DNA from: Colwellia sp.
GTDB taxonomy: Bacteria > Pseudomonadota > Gammaproteobacteria > Enterobacterales > Alteromonadaceae
DNA: 64,000 bases
NCBI GenBank assembly: GCA_020630795.1
Contig: JAHDIK010000003.1
Location: 234,344 to 298,343 of the forward strand
Direction of reading: 5' to 3'
In this document: piece by piece, positions 18,983 to 27,800 of the stretch
Layout of the letters: each line of letters starts with the position of its first letter
Numbering within the stretch: the stretch's first letter is position 1
Notes under the pieces: generated by a model
The model's input: the letters and a program-made list of their open reading frames with translations, nothing else
The model's database searches: none
Told to the model about the DNA's origin: nothing
Translations under genes and position numbers: made by a program

Positions 18983-21361
18983 ATGACTATCAGAACAAAT
19001 AAGCTTTCATTAGCTATTATGTCTGCTTTAACCGTTACCGCTATTACTATGCCTACTTTTGCTGAAGAGGCAGAAAAAGAAGAGGGTTTAGAAACAATAA
19101 CGGTTACATCTCAAAAGCGTGTGGAGCGCGTATCAGAAGTGCCTGTAGCCGTTTCTGTTCTTGGTAGCGATCAAATTGATTCTTCATTTTCTAGTAGTTT
19201 TGAAGGTCTTCAAAACTTAGTTCCTTCAGTAAGTTTCAAAAAGGGAACTACAAGCCGTAATTCAGCAATAACTGTTCGTGGTATTGGTACTATTTCGTTT
19301 AGTGTGGCGGCAGAGCCAAGTGTATCGACCGTTGTTGACGGTGTTGTATTAGGCCGTTCAGGCCAAGCTTTTACAGACTTATATGATCTTGAGCGTATTG
19401 AGGTTCTGCGTGGCCCTCAAGGCACATTATTTGGTAAAAATGCTTCAGCTGGTGTAGTAAATATTACGACTAAACGACCGTCAGGTGAAACAGGTGGAAT
19501 GATTGAAGCAACATTATTCCAAGGTAATGAATATAAGTTGAAAGGTAAACTTGAGGGTGAAATAAACGACTCTGCAGCAGCGAGTATTGTTGTTACTAAG
19601 TCAGCATACGATGGTAATATTTACAACGTTTACAATAACGAAAATGTAAACGGGTACGACAAACAAGGCTTTAGAGCAATGCTTGATCTTGAGGTGTCGG
19701 CCGATACTAAGGCATTGTTTATTTTTGAGAGTGCAAAATCTAATGATGACTGTTGTGCTGACATTGAAGGTTTACCTAGTGGGAGAAACCCAGCATCGAA
19801 AGCTGCTCCTAATAGTAATGGTATTGTAAACGATGTCGCTGATTTTGATTTAAATCAGCGTAAAGTGGATCATGATTTTGAATCTCGTACGCTTGATAAT
19901 ACAACGGCTTTCTCGGTACAAATAGATAAAGATCTTGGTGACTATGCGCTAACAGCAATTACCGCATATCGCGAATGGGAAAATACTGAATACCGTGAGG
20001 GTGACTTTACGTCTATTGCTGGTGACTCAACAGACCCTGTTTTTGGTGTACCATTTCAACTACACGATATTGGCCCACAAACATGGCGTCAATTTTCACA
20101 AGAAGTGAGAATAGCCTCTCCTGTAGGAGATAAGCTTGATTGGCAAGCAGGTGCGTTTTTCTGGAAAATGGACTCAGAGCGAAACTTTACAAGAGATGCA
20201 AGTTGTCAAAACAATGGAGGACAATTTAACTCTGCGATATCCCATTATTTATCAACTACTCAAGATGTTACTTCTCCTACAGAAGAGCAGGTAACTGACT
20301 TTATCGCTAGCGAAAACTTAACGTGTAACGCAAATGATATTGTTAGTGCAACTGCGTACATGAAAACTGAGTTTATTAACTGGGCATTATTTGGTGATGG
20401 TAAGTATCACTTTACTGAAGATTTTAGAGCATTGTTTGGTATTCGTTATACAAATGACGAAGTAACCTTCTCACATCATCGAGTTAATAACGATCAATAC
20501 GGTAGGAAAGGTGTAGGAGTTAGAGAAGCAACATTAAATACAGACTTTTCGGGTGGTACAGATAATACCAATACTTCTGTAAAACTTGGCGCTCAGTATG
20601 ATTTAACTGACGACAGTATGGTTTATGCTACATACTCTCAAGGTTACAAAGGCCCAGGCTTTAACGTGTTTTATAATATGTCTCAAAACGATACGCGTCC
20701 TATTGCAGAAGAAACAAACGATGCGTATGAGTTGGGTTACAAATATGCATCACATGATTTCATGTTTAACGCGGCAATTTTTAAAACTGAAATCGAAGGT
20801 TTTCAAGCAAATAATTTTGATGACTCAGATGGCACAACGATTACACGCTTAACCAATGCAGGTAATGTATCAACGCAAGGCTTTGAAGCAGACTTTACGT
20901 GGCAAGCGACTGACAACCTTACGCTATCAGGTGGTTTTGCAAAGGTTGATGCTGAAATTGATGAGTTTTATTGTCCTGATGGCGCGAGCTGTACTGATCG
21001 TTCAGGTTTAGATGTACCGTTTTCTCCAGACCTGAAATATTCACTAGCAACTGAGTATGTAACTGAGTTAGAAGGGTACAATATTATTTGGAACGCTGCG
21101 TATGTTTATACCGATGAGCAGGTAGCAACTTTACCGAGCAATCAAGGCGAATTCAGTCCAGCGGTTCACTTACCCGATTACTCTATGCTTAATGCAAGCG
21201 TCGCGTTCTCATTCGACGAAGATAAATACCGTTTTACAATTATTGGTAAAAACTTAATGGATGAACAGTACTTTACGAGTTACAGTGGCGACGGATTTAG
21301 GTACCAAGTACCTAGAGATGCTGATAGATATTTTGGTGTTCAGTTTAGGTCTACTTTCTAA
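18983..21361 (+). CDS. TonB-dependent outer-membrane receptor
   Basis: A 792-residue receptor with a signal peptide (about 1-27, ending PTFAEE), a TonB-box-like ETITVTS near residue 36 and a plug domain (about 45-160; LRGPQGTLFGKNASAGVVNI). The beta barrel ends in a terminal phenylalanine (FRSTF), as needed for outer-membrane insertion. A GGGGAA ribosome site precedes the ATG. It is of the large iron-complex/oligosaccharide subclass, different from the two longer receptors further on. With its operators it most likely carries the glycoside of the GH31 locus across the outer membrane; a terminator closes the unit. Confidence 0.92.
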   Translation: MTIRTNKLSLAIMSALTVTAITMPTFAEEAEKEEGLETITVTSQKRVERVSEVPVAVSVLGSDQIDSSFSSSFEGLQNLVPSVSFKKGTTSRNSAITVRGIGTISFSVAAEPSVSTVVDGVVLGRSGQAFTDLYDLERIEVLRGPQGTLFGKNASAGVVNITTKRPSGETGGMIEATLFQGNEYKLKGKLEGEINDSAAASIVVTKSAYDGNIYNVYNNENVNGYDKQGFRAMLDLEVSADTKALFIFESAKSNDDCCADIEGLPSGRNPASKAAPNSNGIVNDVADFDLNQRKVDHDFESRTLDNTTAFSVQIDKDLGDYALTAITAYREWENTEYREGDFTSIAGDSTDPVFGVPFQLHDIGPQTWRQFSQEVRIASPVGDKLDWQAGAFFWKMDSERNFTRDASCQNNGGQFNSAISHYLSTTQDVTSPTEEQVTDFIASENLTCNANDIVSATAYMKTEFINWALFGDGKYHFTEDFRALFGIRYTNDEVTFSHHRVNNDQYGRKGVGVREATLNTDFSGGTDNTNTSVKLGAQYDLTDDSMVYATYSQGYKGPGFNVFYNMSQNDTRPIAEETNDAYELGYKYASHDFMFNAAIFKTEIEGFQANNFDDSDGTTITRLTNAGNVSTQGFEADFTWQATDNLTLSGGFAKVDAEIDEFYCPDGASCTDRSGLDVPFSPDLKYSLATEYVTELEGYNIIWNAAYVYTDEQVATLPSNQGEFSPAVHLPDYSMLNASVAFSFDEDKYRFTIIGKNLMDEQYFTSYSGDGFRYQVPRDADRYFGVQFRSTF

Positions 21362-21397
21362 ACGAGCATAATGAAAAGAGTTGTGTTGTAATGAACT

Positions 21398-21421
21398 AGC
21401 CCGCGAAAGCGGGCTTTTTTT
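21398..21421 (+). terminator. Rho-independent terminator of the TonB receptor
   Basis: A 7-bp GC-rich stem (AGCCCGC / GCGGGCT) with a GAAA tetraloop is followed by seven T residues, 36 bases after the stop codon. Confidence 0.92.
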
Positions 21422-21596
21422 GTTCAGTGCCAATAACAAATATATATACCCATTGAACGTGATTATAACGCAACAAAGTTAATGTAGTTTGGCGCGACAA
21501 AATAATATAAACCTAATTTACTGCTATATTTATATAATGGCGTTGTATTAGAGGGCGTTTAGTTGCTATGTTGAAATAGTAATCTATCGTGATTCA

Positions 21597-22448
21597 ATGA
21601 AAGCATTATTTTTGTTGTTATTGTTTTTTAGTTCTGCATGTTTTTCCAACATGATCATCACCTATCGCAATTCAGATAGTGTTAATAATGCTCGGTTTAA
21701 CTACGAATTACAGCTTCTTGAGATCGCTCTGAGTAAAACAATAACAGAGTACGGGGATTATACGCTTCAACCTAGTCCTACAATGAATACCACACGCTCA
21801 CTCAATAGCGTAGAGCGTAATACGTATACTAATTTTTTTATGCTTGCTACTTACAAGAGTATTTACGATAAAACAATGGACTATGTGCCGATTCCATTAC
21901 AGCGCGGTATTGTTGGGTATCGGGTTTTTATAACAACTAAAGAAGGTCAAGCTAAGTTAGACAAGCTTCAAACTAAAGAGGAGCTTAAACACTTAAAGGT
22001 TGTACAGGGAGCTGGGTGGCAGGATGTGGCGATACTTCGTAACAATGGCTTTAAAACGACCACTATCGATAATTACTTTAGCTTATTTCAATTCTTGTCA
22101 CATAATCGATCAGACATTTTTCCTAGAGGGGTAAGCGAATATGAATTCGAACTATCATATCACTCAGAAAATATATCAAACTTAGTATTGGATAATAAAT
22201 ACGCGTTATATTATGAATTCCCTCGTTTTTTTTATACAAATAAAAATAACACTCGCGCTAAACAACGGATTTATGATGGGCTTAAAAAAGCATGGGAAGA
22301 TGGTTCTTTTGTTCAACTATGGGAGAGATACCATTTAGATACAATTAAAAAAGCGCGTCTTAGTAACAGAGAAATTTTAGAGTTAGAAAATAGCGAAGTT
22401 AGCCATATCAGCAACGATATAGCTAAGTACCTATATAAAGTACATTAA
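21597..22448 (+). CDS. Solitary periplasmic substrate-binding-like protein
   Basis: A 283-residue protein with a signal peptide (about 1-17, ending ACFSN). The rest resembles the family 3 (amino-acid type) solute-binding fold: a DYVPIPLQRGIVGYRVF crossing region, VVQGAGWQDVAIL near residue 138 and a C-terminal KKAWEDGSFVQLWERY. No ABC permease or ATPase is nearby. Solitary proteins of this type are common in Alteromonadales beside signalling genes. It is convergent with an EAL phosphodiesterase whose stop codon is only about 14 bases away. It could be a periplasmic sensor, but the ligand is unknown. Confidence 0.7.
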   Translation: MKALFLLLLFFSSACFSNMIITYRNSDSVNNARFNYELQLLEIALSKTITEYGDYTLQPSPTMNTTRSLNSVERNTYTNFFMLATYKSIYDKTMDYVPIPLQRGIVGYRVFITTKEGQAKLDKLQTKEELKHLKVVQGAGWQDVAILRNNGFKTTTIDNYFSLFQFLSHNRSDIFPRGVSEYEFELSYHSENISNLVLDNKYALYYEFPRFFYTNKNNTRAKQRIYDGLKKAWEDGSFVQLWERYHLDTIKKARLSNREILELENSEVSHISNDIAKYLYKVH

Positions 22449-22462
22449 AATCCATTGTCTGT

Positions 22463-25048
22463 TTAACTTTTTGAGGCTGGTATAAATTCGCCGTAAAAGT
22501 TATCTGGAGTTTTTCCATTTTTTTGTACAGACAGCCATTCTAAATATTCGTGAATTGGCATAGCTTCAGAATAATAGTAGCCTTGTCCAATATCGCAGCC
22601 ATATTGAGCTAATGTTTCTTCATCACGTTCAGAGGTTATACCTTCTGCAACCACTTCAAGGCCAACACCTTTAGCCATTTTAACGGTTGTTTCTGTTATA
22701 ACTTTTCGTTTATTTTCTTGGTGTACATTCTCTACAAATTGTTTGTCGATTTTAAGTTCCTGGAATGGAAGTTCGTCTAAGTTCGCTAAAGACGAATAGC
22801 CAGTACCAAAATCATCAATACTTACCGTAATGCCAAAGTCTGATAGTTTTTCTATCACTACAACCGCATGTTCATTTTTTGCGATATTGGCAGACTCTGT
22901 TATTTCAAAAATAATCTTTTCAGGCGGTACGTTTGAATCATTCACCATTTGAACAACTTGTTCATAAAAGTTCTTAGAAATAACGTCAATTCCACTGATA
23001 TTGATCGACACCATATGGTTATATTGTTTATCTTCAATAATAGTGGCGTGTTGGAATAGAGATTGTTTAATTACCCACAGTGTTATTTGATTAATTAACC
23101 CCATATCTTCTGCGACTGGAATAAACACGGTAGGTGAAATAAAGCCTTTTGTTGGGTGATTCCAACGGATCAAGCATTCGCTGCCACACACTTTTCTTGT
23201 TTTAAGATCGATTTGAGGCTGATGGTACATTTCAAATACATTGTGTTCTAATGCGTATTGAATATCTGCTGCAAGCTCTAGTAAGAAAGTTGATTTATCC
23301 GTTGTATCTGTTCGGTATACTGCCCACTTTTCTGGCGTGTTTTCGGCTTCATGTATAGCCACAAGTGCGTGCTTAACCAAGTCTCTACTGGTTATTCCGT
23401 GGTTAGGGTAGTGCGATATGCCCATAACACCACTTAATGAAAGCGTCAGGCCTTTGATATTGTAAGTTTCGGTAATCACTTGTTGCACTGATTGAATAAA
23501 GGTATTAATTGGTATGCTTAATTTACTTAAATCCACCATACAGCCTAAACATTTTCCGTTTATGTAACATAGTTTCTCATCATTAAACGTAAGAGGCACA
23601 ACGGCGTCGTTATGTTTAAAAAGGGCGCTTAAGTTGTTGTTAATGTCTTTAAATAACTGAAGCAAGTGTTCGTCGTCAATATAGTGTTTTATTTTCTCAA
23701 TATGTTCGGGTTTTAGCACGATTATGATGAGATCTTGTTTTTCGGTTATCGACGTTGTTAAGTTTTTAATGGTGTTTTCTAAGTTGAGTTGGCGCGGCAA
23801 CCCTGTTTGAGAGTGATAGCATAAGTGATGTAATTGATCTTGTTCGTTTCTTCGCATACGTTCAGCAAGTGCTAATGCCATAAAACCAAGTTCAATCATA
23901 ACTCCTAACAAAAAAGCATTACGGCTAAAAAATGAATAGTCAAGAATGTTGAGTAACATTAACGGTTGAACTGCAGCACCTATTAACAAAGGAACCCAAG
24001 AAATAAAGTAAAATTTAGCCCATGAGTAATCTTTTTTTATACGAGTAAAAACGAGGTATATACAGTAAATATAAATAATGGGTTGTAAGCTAAAAAATAG
24101 CGTTGCTTGTACAGCATGAGAAAAGTTAACACTTATAAAATAGAGGCCAATTAAACCAATACAAAGGGTTTTACCTACTTTATATAAGGTGCCTCGTGTT
24201 ACATGGTACCGTAAAAATAATAACGCAAATGTTACTAAGAAGGTTACTAGTGCATAATGAAAAAGCAGCGTGTGTTGGTTTAGCCATATTTGTAATCGTG
24301 CCGAAAAGATGTAATAACCAAATCCGTTGATTGTAGCCAATACAAAAAATGCACTAAGTAAATACCCTATATATACTAAATATACTTTATCTTTTATGGC
24401 TGAATACAATACTAAATTGTAGATAGACATAAGCATTATTACGCCAACAAAACTACCAAAAATACCTAAAGATACTTGTACGCGTTCGTCAAATGCATCA
24501 GCTTTATAAACATTTAGTGGAATATTTGGAGGGCCATCGCTTTTTAAATGCAAGAGTATTGTTTGGGTTTTGTTAGCATCTACATCGATAGAAATATGTG
24601 GAAAAGCCTTTTGTTTAACTGTGTTGGGTTGATGAATAACAGGCGTGCTAATAGTATTGCCTTGCAGTGCATATGCATCAAACTTTGTGATCATAGGGTT
24701 GTCTGCATGAACTACCAACGCTTGAGGTAGCTGAGTGTTGTTGGTTATTTCTACTTTAACCCAATAAGCATTGTTTCCAAGTTCATAAGGGATGTTGTTG
24801 GGAGCACTAGGCTGAAATAGCTTTGGAGATGCGACTACGTAATCGATAGGCATTGACGCATTCTGGTCAACAATATAGCTGTAGTTAACCGATATATTTT
24901 GTTGATTGTGTTTAATCTGAGTTTTGTCTGTATACCAAATATTAACGAGAAGAGAGCCTACAAGTGATAGAATAGTAGCTAATATTGCAAACAGTAGAAA
25001 CGCATTAATAAGGCGTTTGAAACGACTAATAATTGAAAGATTGGACAT
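22463..25048 (-). CDS. 7TM-DISM membrane phosphodiesterase (degenerate GGDEF, EAL)
   Basis: About 861 residues. A first membrane helix (about 10-38) is followed by a periplasmic 7TMR-DISM extracellular domain (about 45-185), seven membrane helices (about 195-400), a GGDEF-like domain (about 420-580) and an EAL domain (about 595-850). The GGDEF motif itself is lost, so no cyclase activity is expected. The EAL domain keeps its key residues: the first Glu in ECLIRW, NISG, ITES, DDFGTGYSSL, KIDKQF, AEGIT and QGYYYSEAM. It should therefore degrade c-di-GMP in response to an external ligand. The ATG at 25048 is preferred over an in-frame TTG three codons earlier. No operon partner is obvious. Confidence 0.88.
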   Translation of the reverse strand: MSNLSIISRFKRLINAFLLFAILATILSLVGSLLVNIWYTDKTQIKHNQQNISVNYSYIVDQNASMPIDYVVASPKLFQPSAPNNIPYELGNNAYWVKVEITNNTQLPQALVVHADNPMITKFDAYALQGNTISTPVIHQPNTVKQKAFPHISIDVDANKTQTILLHLKSDGPPNIPLNVYKADAFDERVQVSLGIFGSFVGVIMLMSIYNLVLYSAIKDKVYLVYIGYLLSAFFVLATINGFGYYIFSARLQIWLNQHTLLFHYALVTFLVTFALLFLRYHVTRGTLYKVGKTLCIGLIGLYFISVNFSHAVQATLFFSLQPIIYIYCIYLVFTRIKKDYSWAKFYFISWVPLLIGAAVQPLMLLNILDYSFFSRNAFLLGVMIELGFMALALAERMRRNEQDQLHHLCYHSQTGLPRQLNLENTIKNLTTSITEKQDLIIIVLKPEHIEKIKHYIDDEHLLQLFKDINNNLSALFKHNDAVVPLTFNDEKLCYINGKCLGCMVDLSKLSIPINTFIQSVQQVITETYNIKGLTLSLSGVMGISHYPNHGITSRDLVKHALVAIHEAENTPEKWAVYRTDTTDKSTFLLELAADIQYALEHNVFEMYHQPQIDLKTRKVCGSECLIRWNHPTKGFISPTVFIPVAEDMGLINQITLWVIKQSLFQHATIIEDKQYNHMVSINISGIDVISKNFYEQVVQMVNDSNVPPEKIIFEITESANIAKNEHAVVVIEKLSDFGITVSIDDFGTGYSSLANLDELPFQELKIDKQFVENVHQENKRKVITETTVKMAKGVGLEVVAEGITSERDEETLAQYGCDIGQGYYYSEAMPIHEYLEWLSVQKNGKTPDNFYGEFIPASKS

Positions 25049-25254
25049 GTAAAGCAAAAAACCTAATAACTTACTATTACGCTATTACTTTCCATAGTAA
25101 AAGGCTAAATGAAAAAGAGTGATTTTAGCGCTTTAACAACACTATTGCACGATATAAACGGTAATAAAGGGGATTTTACGTAAATCAGCGCATAAAACGT
25201 GTTTGATTGTTATGCACTGATTTACTGATAGTTGAATAATTGTACAATTACAGT

Positions 25255-26628
25255 TTATTTGTTGCTGAGCCATTCCATGCCAGTTGCATATCTATGGTTA
25301 AATCCCTTCCAAACATCAGGTGTTTTTCCGTCAACAGGTATTTGGTTTGAGTTGCTCGGTAGATCTAAGTATGCACAACTCTCTGATTGTTTTTTGATAT
25401 GACAATTCATTAATGCTAGTGCGAAGTGTTTATTTATGTTGTTTAACGTAATCGAGCTCCACGAAGGTTCAAAATAGTGCCCCATGTCTAACTCGCTTCC
25501 ATGAGAAGCTGTTGGAGCAGGGTGCGGAGCAACATTGTGGCGAGCATTCTTATACGTTAGTAGGTATTTGTTAGAAGAACCTGTTTGGTTATAAAGAGAT
25601 TTAATTCCCTGATAACCTGATACATCGTCTAGGTCTCCACTAACATATAACACGGGGGTGATAATGTTTTTCATCGCTTTACTATCAAATAAGTTATGCT
25701 GACCACCCCACGGAGCGAGAGCCATTGCTGCTTTCCATTTACTATCAACAATAACGTTTTTGTATTGTCCACCAGCACAACTATTCAGTAAGCCAATGGC
25801 TTTTTGAATTTGCACCGTGTCTTTTAAACCGGTAAATGCGGCCGCGGTTTTATCATTAAATGCGTAGCAGCCGCCTACAGTGTTTATTGCGCCAAATCCA
25901 CCCATTGAATAACCAATTAATCCCGCATTGTTTTTATCAACAACTTGAGATAGAAAATTATCGGTTGTAGTAAAGTGGTTTAAGGTAAATTGTTGATCAC
26001 GCGAACGGTTTATTAGGGTGCTAACGAAGCCAGAAAACGGCGAGTTAATCATGTCAACATCAGCATTAGTTGAATCTGTATGATCGATTGCCGCAACAAT
26101 ATAACCGTGAGAAGCTAAGTGTTCGCCAAGGTAATACATAATGGTTCGATAGCCTGTATAGCCGTGCGACAATATAACAACGGGATACTTTGAGTTGTCT
26201 GCAGTTTTCTTTACTAGCGCGTTTCTGATTGCATTTGCTTGCAGTGTAAATGGTATTCCTGTTCGTGTTTCGTTCGTATAAGTTGTTGATGAACTAGGTA
26301 CTTGATCTGTAGTTGGGTACCAAACCTCAATGGTTAGTTTTCTATCTTTTAAGGTTTGGGTTGTAGGATCAAATTGCGAAGGGTTTGTAATGTCTAACGT
26401 TTTCACTCCAACCTTGTATTGTCCTTGGCTAGAAAGCTTTGGTGCAACATCTGCAGCGTATAAAGGGTACAATTGCTCAGCAACTTGTTTAGGTGTCTTA
26501 ACAACCTTGTTTGGGTCTTCCTGAACTACGGAGTCTCCACCACTGATGTTACTACACCCTAATGTAAGTGCGCTGAAAGAAATGAGCGCCAATTTCTTTA
26601 GTGTCAGCTGTTGTTTAATGTTAGCCAT
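25255..26628 (-). CDS. Lipoprotein alpha/beta hydrolase (PAF-acetylhydrolase-like)
   Basis: A 457-residue secreted esterase-type hydrolase with a lipoprotein signal (lipobox LTLGC, lipidated Cys about residue 25). The alpha/beta hydrolase core carries the oxyanion region ILSHGYTGYRT near 156, the nucleophile Ser in GYSMGG about residue 241, Asp in SGDLDDV about 333 and His in NARHNV about 364. It resembles the platelet-activating-factor acetylhydrolase/dienelactone-type group. I took the second ATG because GAGGA lies five bases before it, while the first ATG overlaps that site. It lies 35 bases after the dehydrogenase gene and may be co-transcribed. The substrate is an ester of unknown kind. 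Confidence 0.82.
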   Translation of the reverse strand: MANIKQQLTLKKLALISFSALTLGCSNISGGDSVVQEDPNKVVKTPKQVAEQLYPLYAADVAPKLSSQGQYKVGVKTLDITNPSQFDPTTQTLKDRKLTIEVWYPTTDQVPSSSTTYTNETRTGIPFTLQANAIRNALVKKTADNSKYPVVILSHGYTGYRTIMYYLGEHLASHGYIVAAIDHTDSTNADVDMINSPFSGFVSTLINRSRDQQFTLNHFTTTDNFLSQVVDKNNAGLIGYSMGGFGAINTVGGCYAFNDKTAAAFTGLKDTVQIQKAIGLLNSCAGGQYKNVIVDSKWKAAMALAPWGGQHNLFDSKAMKNIITPVLYVSGDLDDVSGYQGIKSLYNQTGSSNKYLLTYKNARHNVAPHPAPTASHGSELDMGHYFEPSWSSITLNNINKHFALALMNCHIKKQSESCAYLDLPSNSNQIPVDGKTPDVWKGFNHRYATGMEWLSNK

Positions 26629-26663
26629 ACGTTTCCTCATTTATATTTTGCTTTGTATTGTTG

Positions 26664-27665
26664 TTATTGTTTTTTTAAACTATTTTCAGAGTCTTCGTTG
26701 TAAACGAGCCCCCATTGCGACCTTAATGTGTCCATCGTTTTCATAACATTTAATGTTTCAGATAATGGAAATTCAGGACTTTCTGTTAAACCTTTATTGA
26801 TACACGTAATCGCATGCGATATTTCATACATAAAATTTTCATCGTCAGAGCGCTTAAACGTTTCTGTTGTTACAGGTTTATTTGGTAGATGTATGCTGAA
26901 CTCTTTCGCTGCTAAAAACTCTGGAACAGATATATAACCCTTACTACCGCTAATAATTGCTTGAGTAGGTGAGTGCTCTATAAATGAAGAAGACAGTGTT
27001 GCATGTTGGCCGCTAGGGTATTCGAATAAGTAAAACGAACTTTCGTCAACACCAGTTTCACCCATTACAGCAGAGCTTTTGATTTTTTCGGGGTGCTGAC
27101 CAAATACAATATGGGCGAAGGTGATCGGGTAAATACCTAAGTCAAGTAACGCCCCTCCAGCTAATGTCTTGTTTAACAGACGATGCGAAGGTTCAAAGTT
27201 ACCAGAAATACTAAAATCTGCTTTTACTGTTAAAATATCTCCGATAATACCTGTGGCGATTACTTGTTGTAGTTTTTTAATTGCAGGTAAAAAGCGAGTC
27301 CATACTGCTTCCATTAAAAACACATGATTGTTTTTCGCTATCGCAATTAATTCTTCTGCTTGTCGGGCATTTACGGTTAATGGTTTTTCACATAAAACAT
27401 GCTTGCCGTGTAACAAACACAATTTCGCGTTTTCAAAATGAAAATTATGTGTGGTTGCTATGTATATACCATCAATGTCTTTGTCATCTACAATGTCTTG
27501 ATAACTGTTGTAGCGTTTATCAACGTTATAGGTAGCTGCAAAAGCGTTTGCTCTTTCTTGGCTGTTTGAGGCTACGGCTGCAAGTGAACCGTTGGCTATT
27601 TTATTAAGGCCTTTCGCAAATGTATGTGCAATACCGCCACAGCCAATAATTCCCCATTTCATCAT
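26664..27665 (-). CDS. Gfo/Idh/MocA-family NAD(P) oxidoreductase
   Basis: A 333-residue sugar-type dehydrogenase, cytoplasmic. The N-terminal Rossmann fold has GIIGCGGIAHTFA at residues 5-17, the CEKPL catalytic-lysine motif lies near residue 96, and MEAVWTRFLP with LDLGIYPI are typical of the dihydrodiol dehydrogenase / NADP D-xylose dehydrogenase subgroup. The region otherwise lacks the first enzyme of galactose oxidation, and bacterial galactose and xylose 1-dehydrogenases are known in this family. It is a candidate for that step, on context only. Adjacent ATG codons make the exact start uncertain by one residue. Confidence 0.85.
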   Translation of the reverse strand: MMKWGIIGCGGIAHTFAKGLNKIANGSLAAVASNSQERANAFAATYNVDKRYNSYQDIVDDKDIDGIYIATTHNFHFENAKLCLLHGKHVLCEKPLTVNARQAEELIAIAKNNHVFLMEAVWTRFLPAIKKLQQVIATGIIGDILTVKADFSISGNFEPSHRLLNKTLAGGALLDLGIYPITFAHIVFGQHPEKIKSSAVMGETGVDESSFYLFEYPSGQHATLSSSFIEHSPTQAIISGSKGYISVPEFLAAKEFSIHLPNKPVTTETFKRSDDENFMYEISHAITCINKGLTESPEFPLSETLNVMKTMDTLRSQWGLVYNEDSENSLKKQ

Positions 27666-27725
27666 GTTTTTCTCGTTGTCGTTGATTTATTTAGATAATG
27701 GAGCAGTATAGAAGATTAATATTTA

Positions 27726-27758
27726 AGGTTCATTACCTTGGTTTGAGGTAATGAACCT
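27726..27758 (-). terminator. Hairpin after glpD
   Basis: A 13-bp perfect stem (AGGTTCATTACCT / AGGTAATGAACCT) with a 7-base loop lies 43 bases after the glpD stop on the minus strand. The tail is AT-rich but not a pure T tract. Confidence 0.65.
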
Positions 27759-27800
27759 ATATGCAGTTAATATTATGCAGCTAATAGTTTTTAAGTCGTA

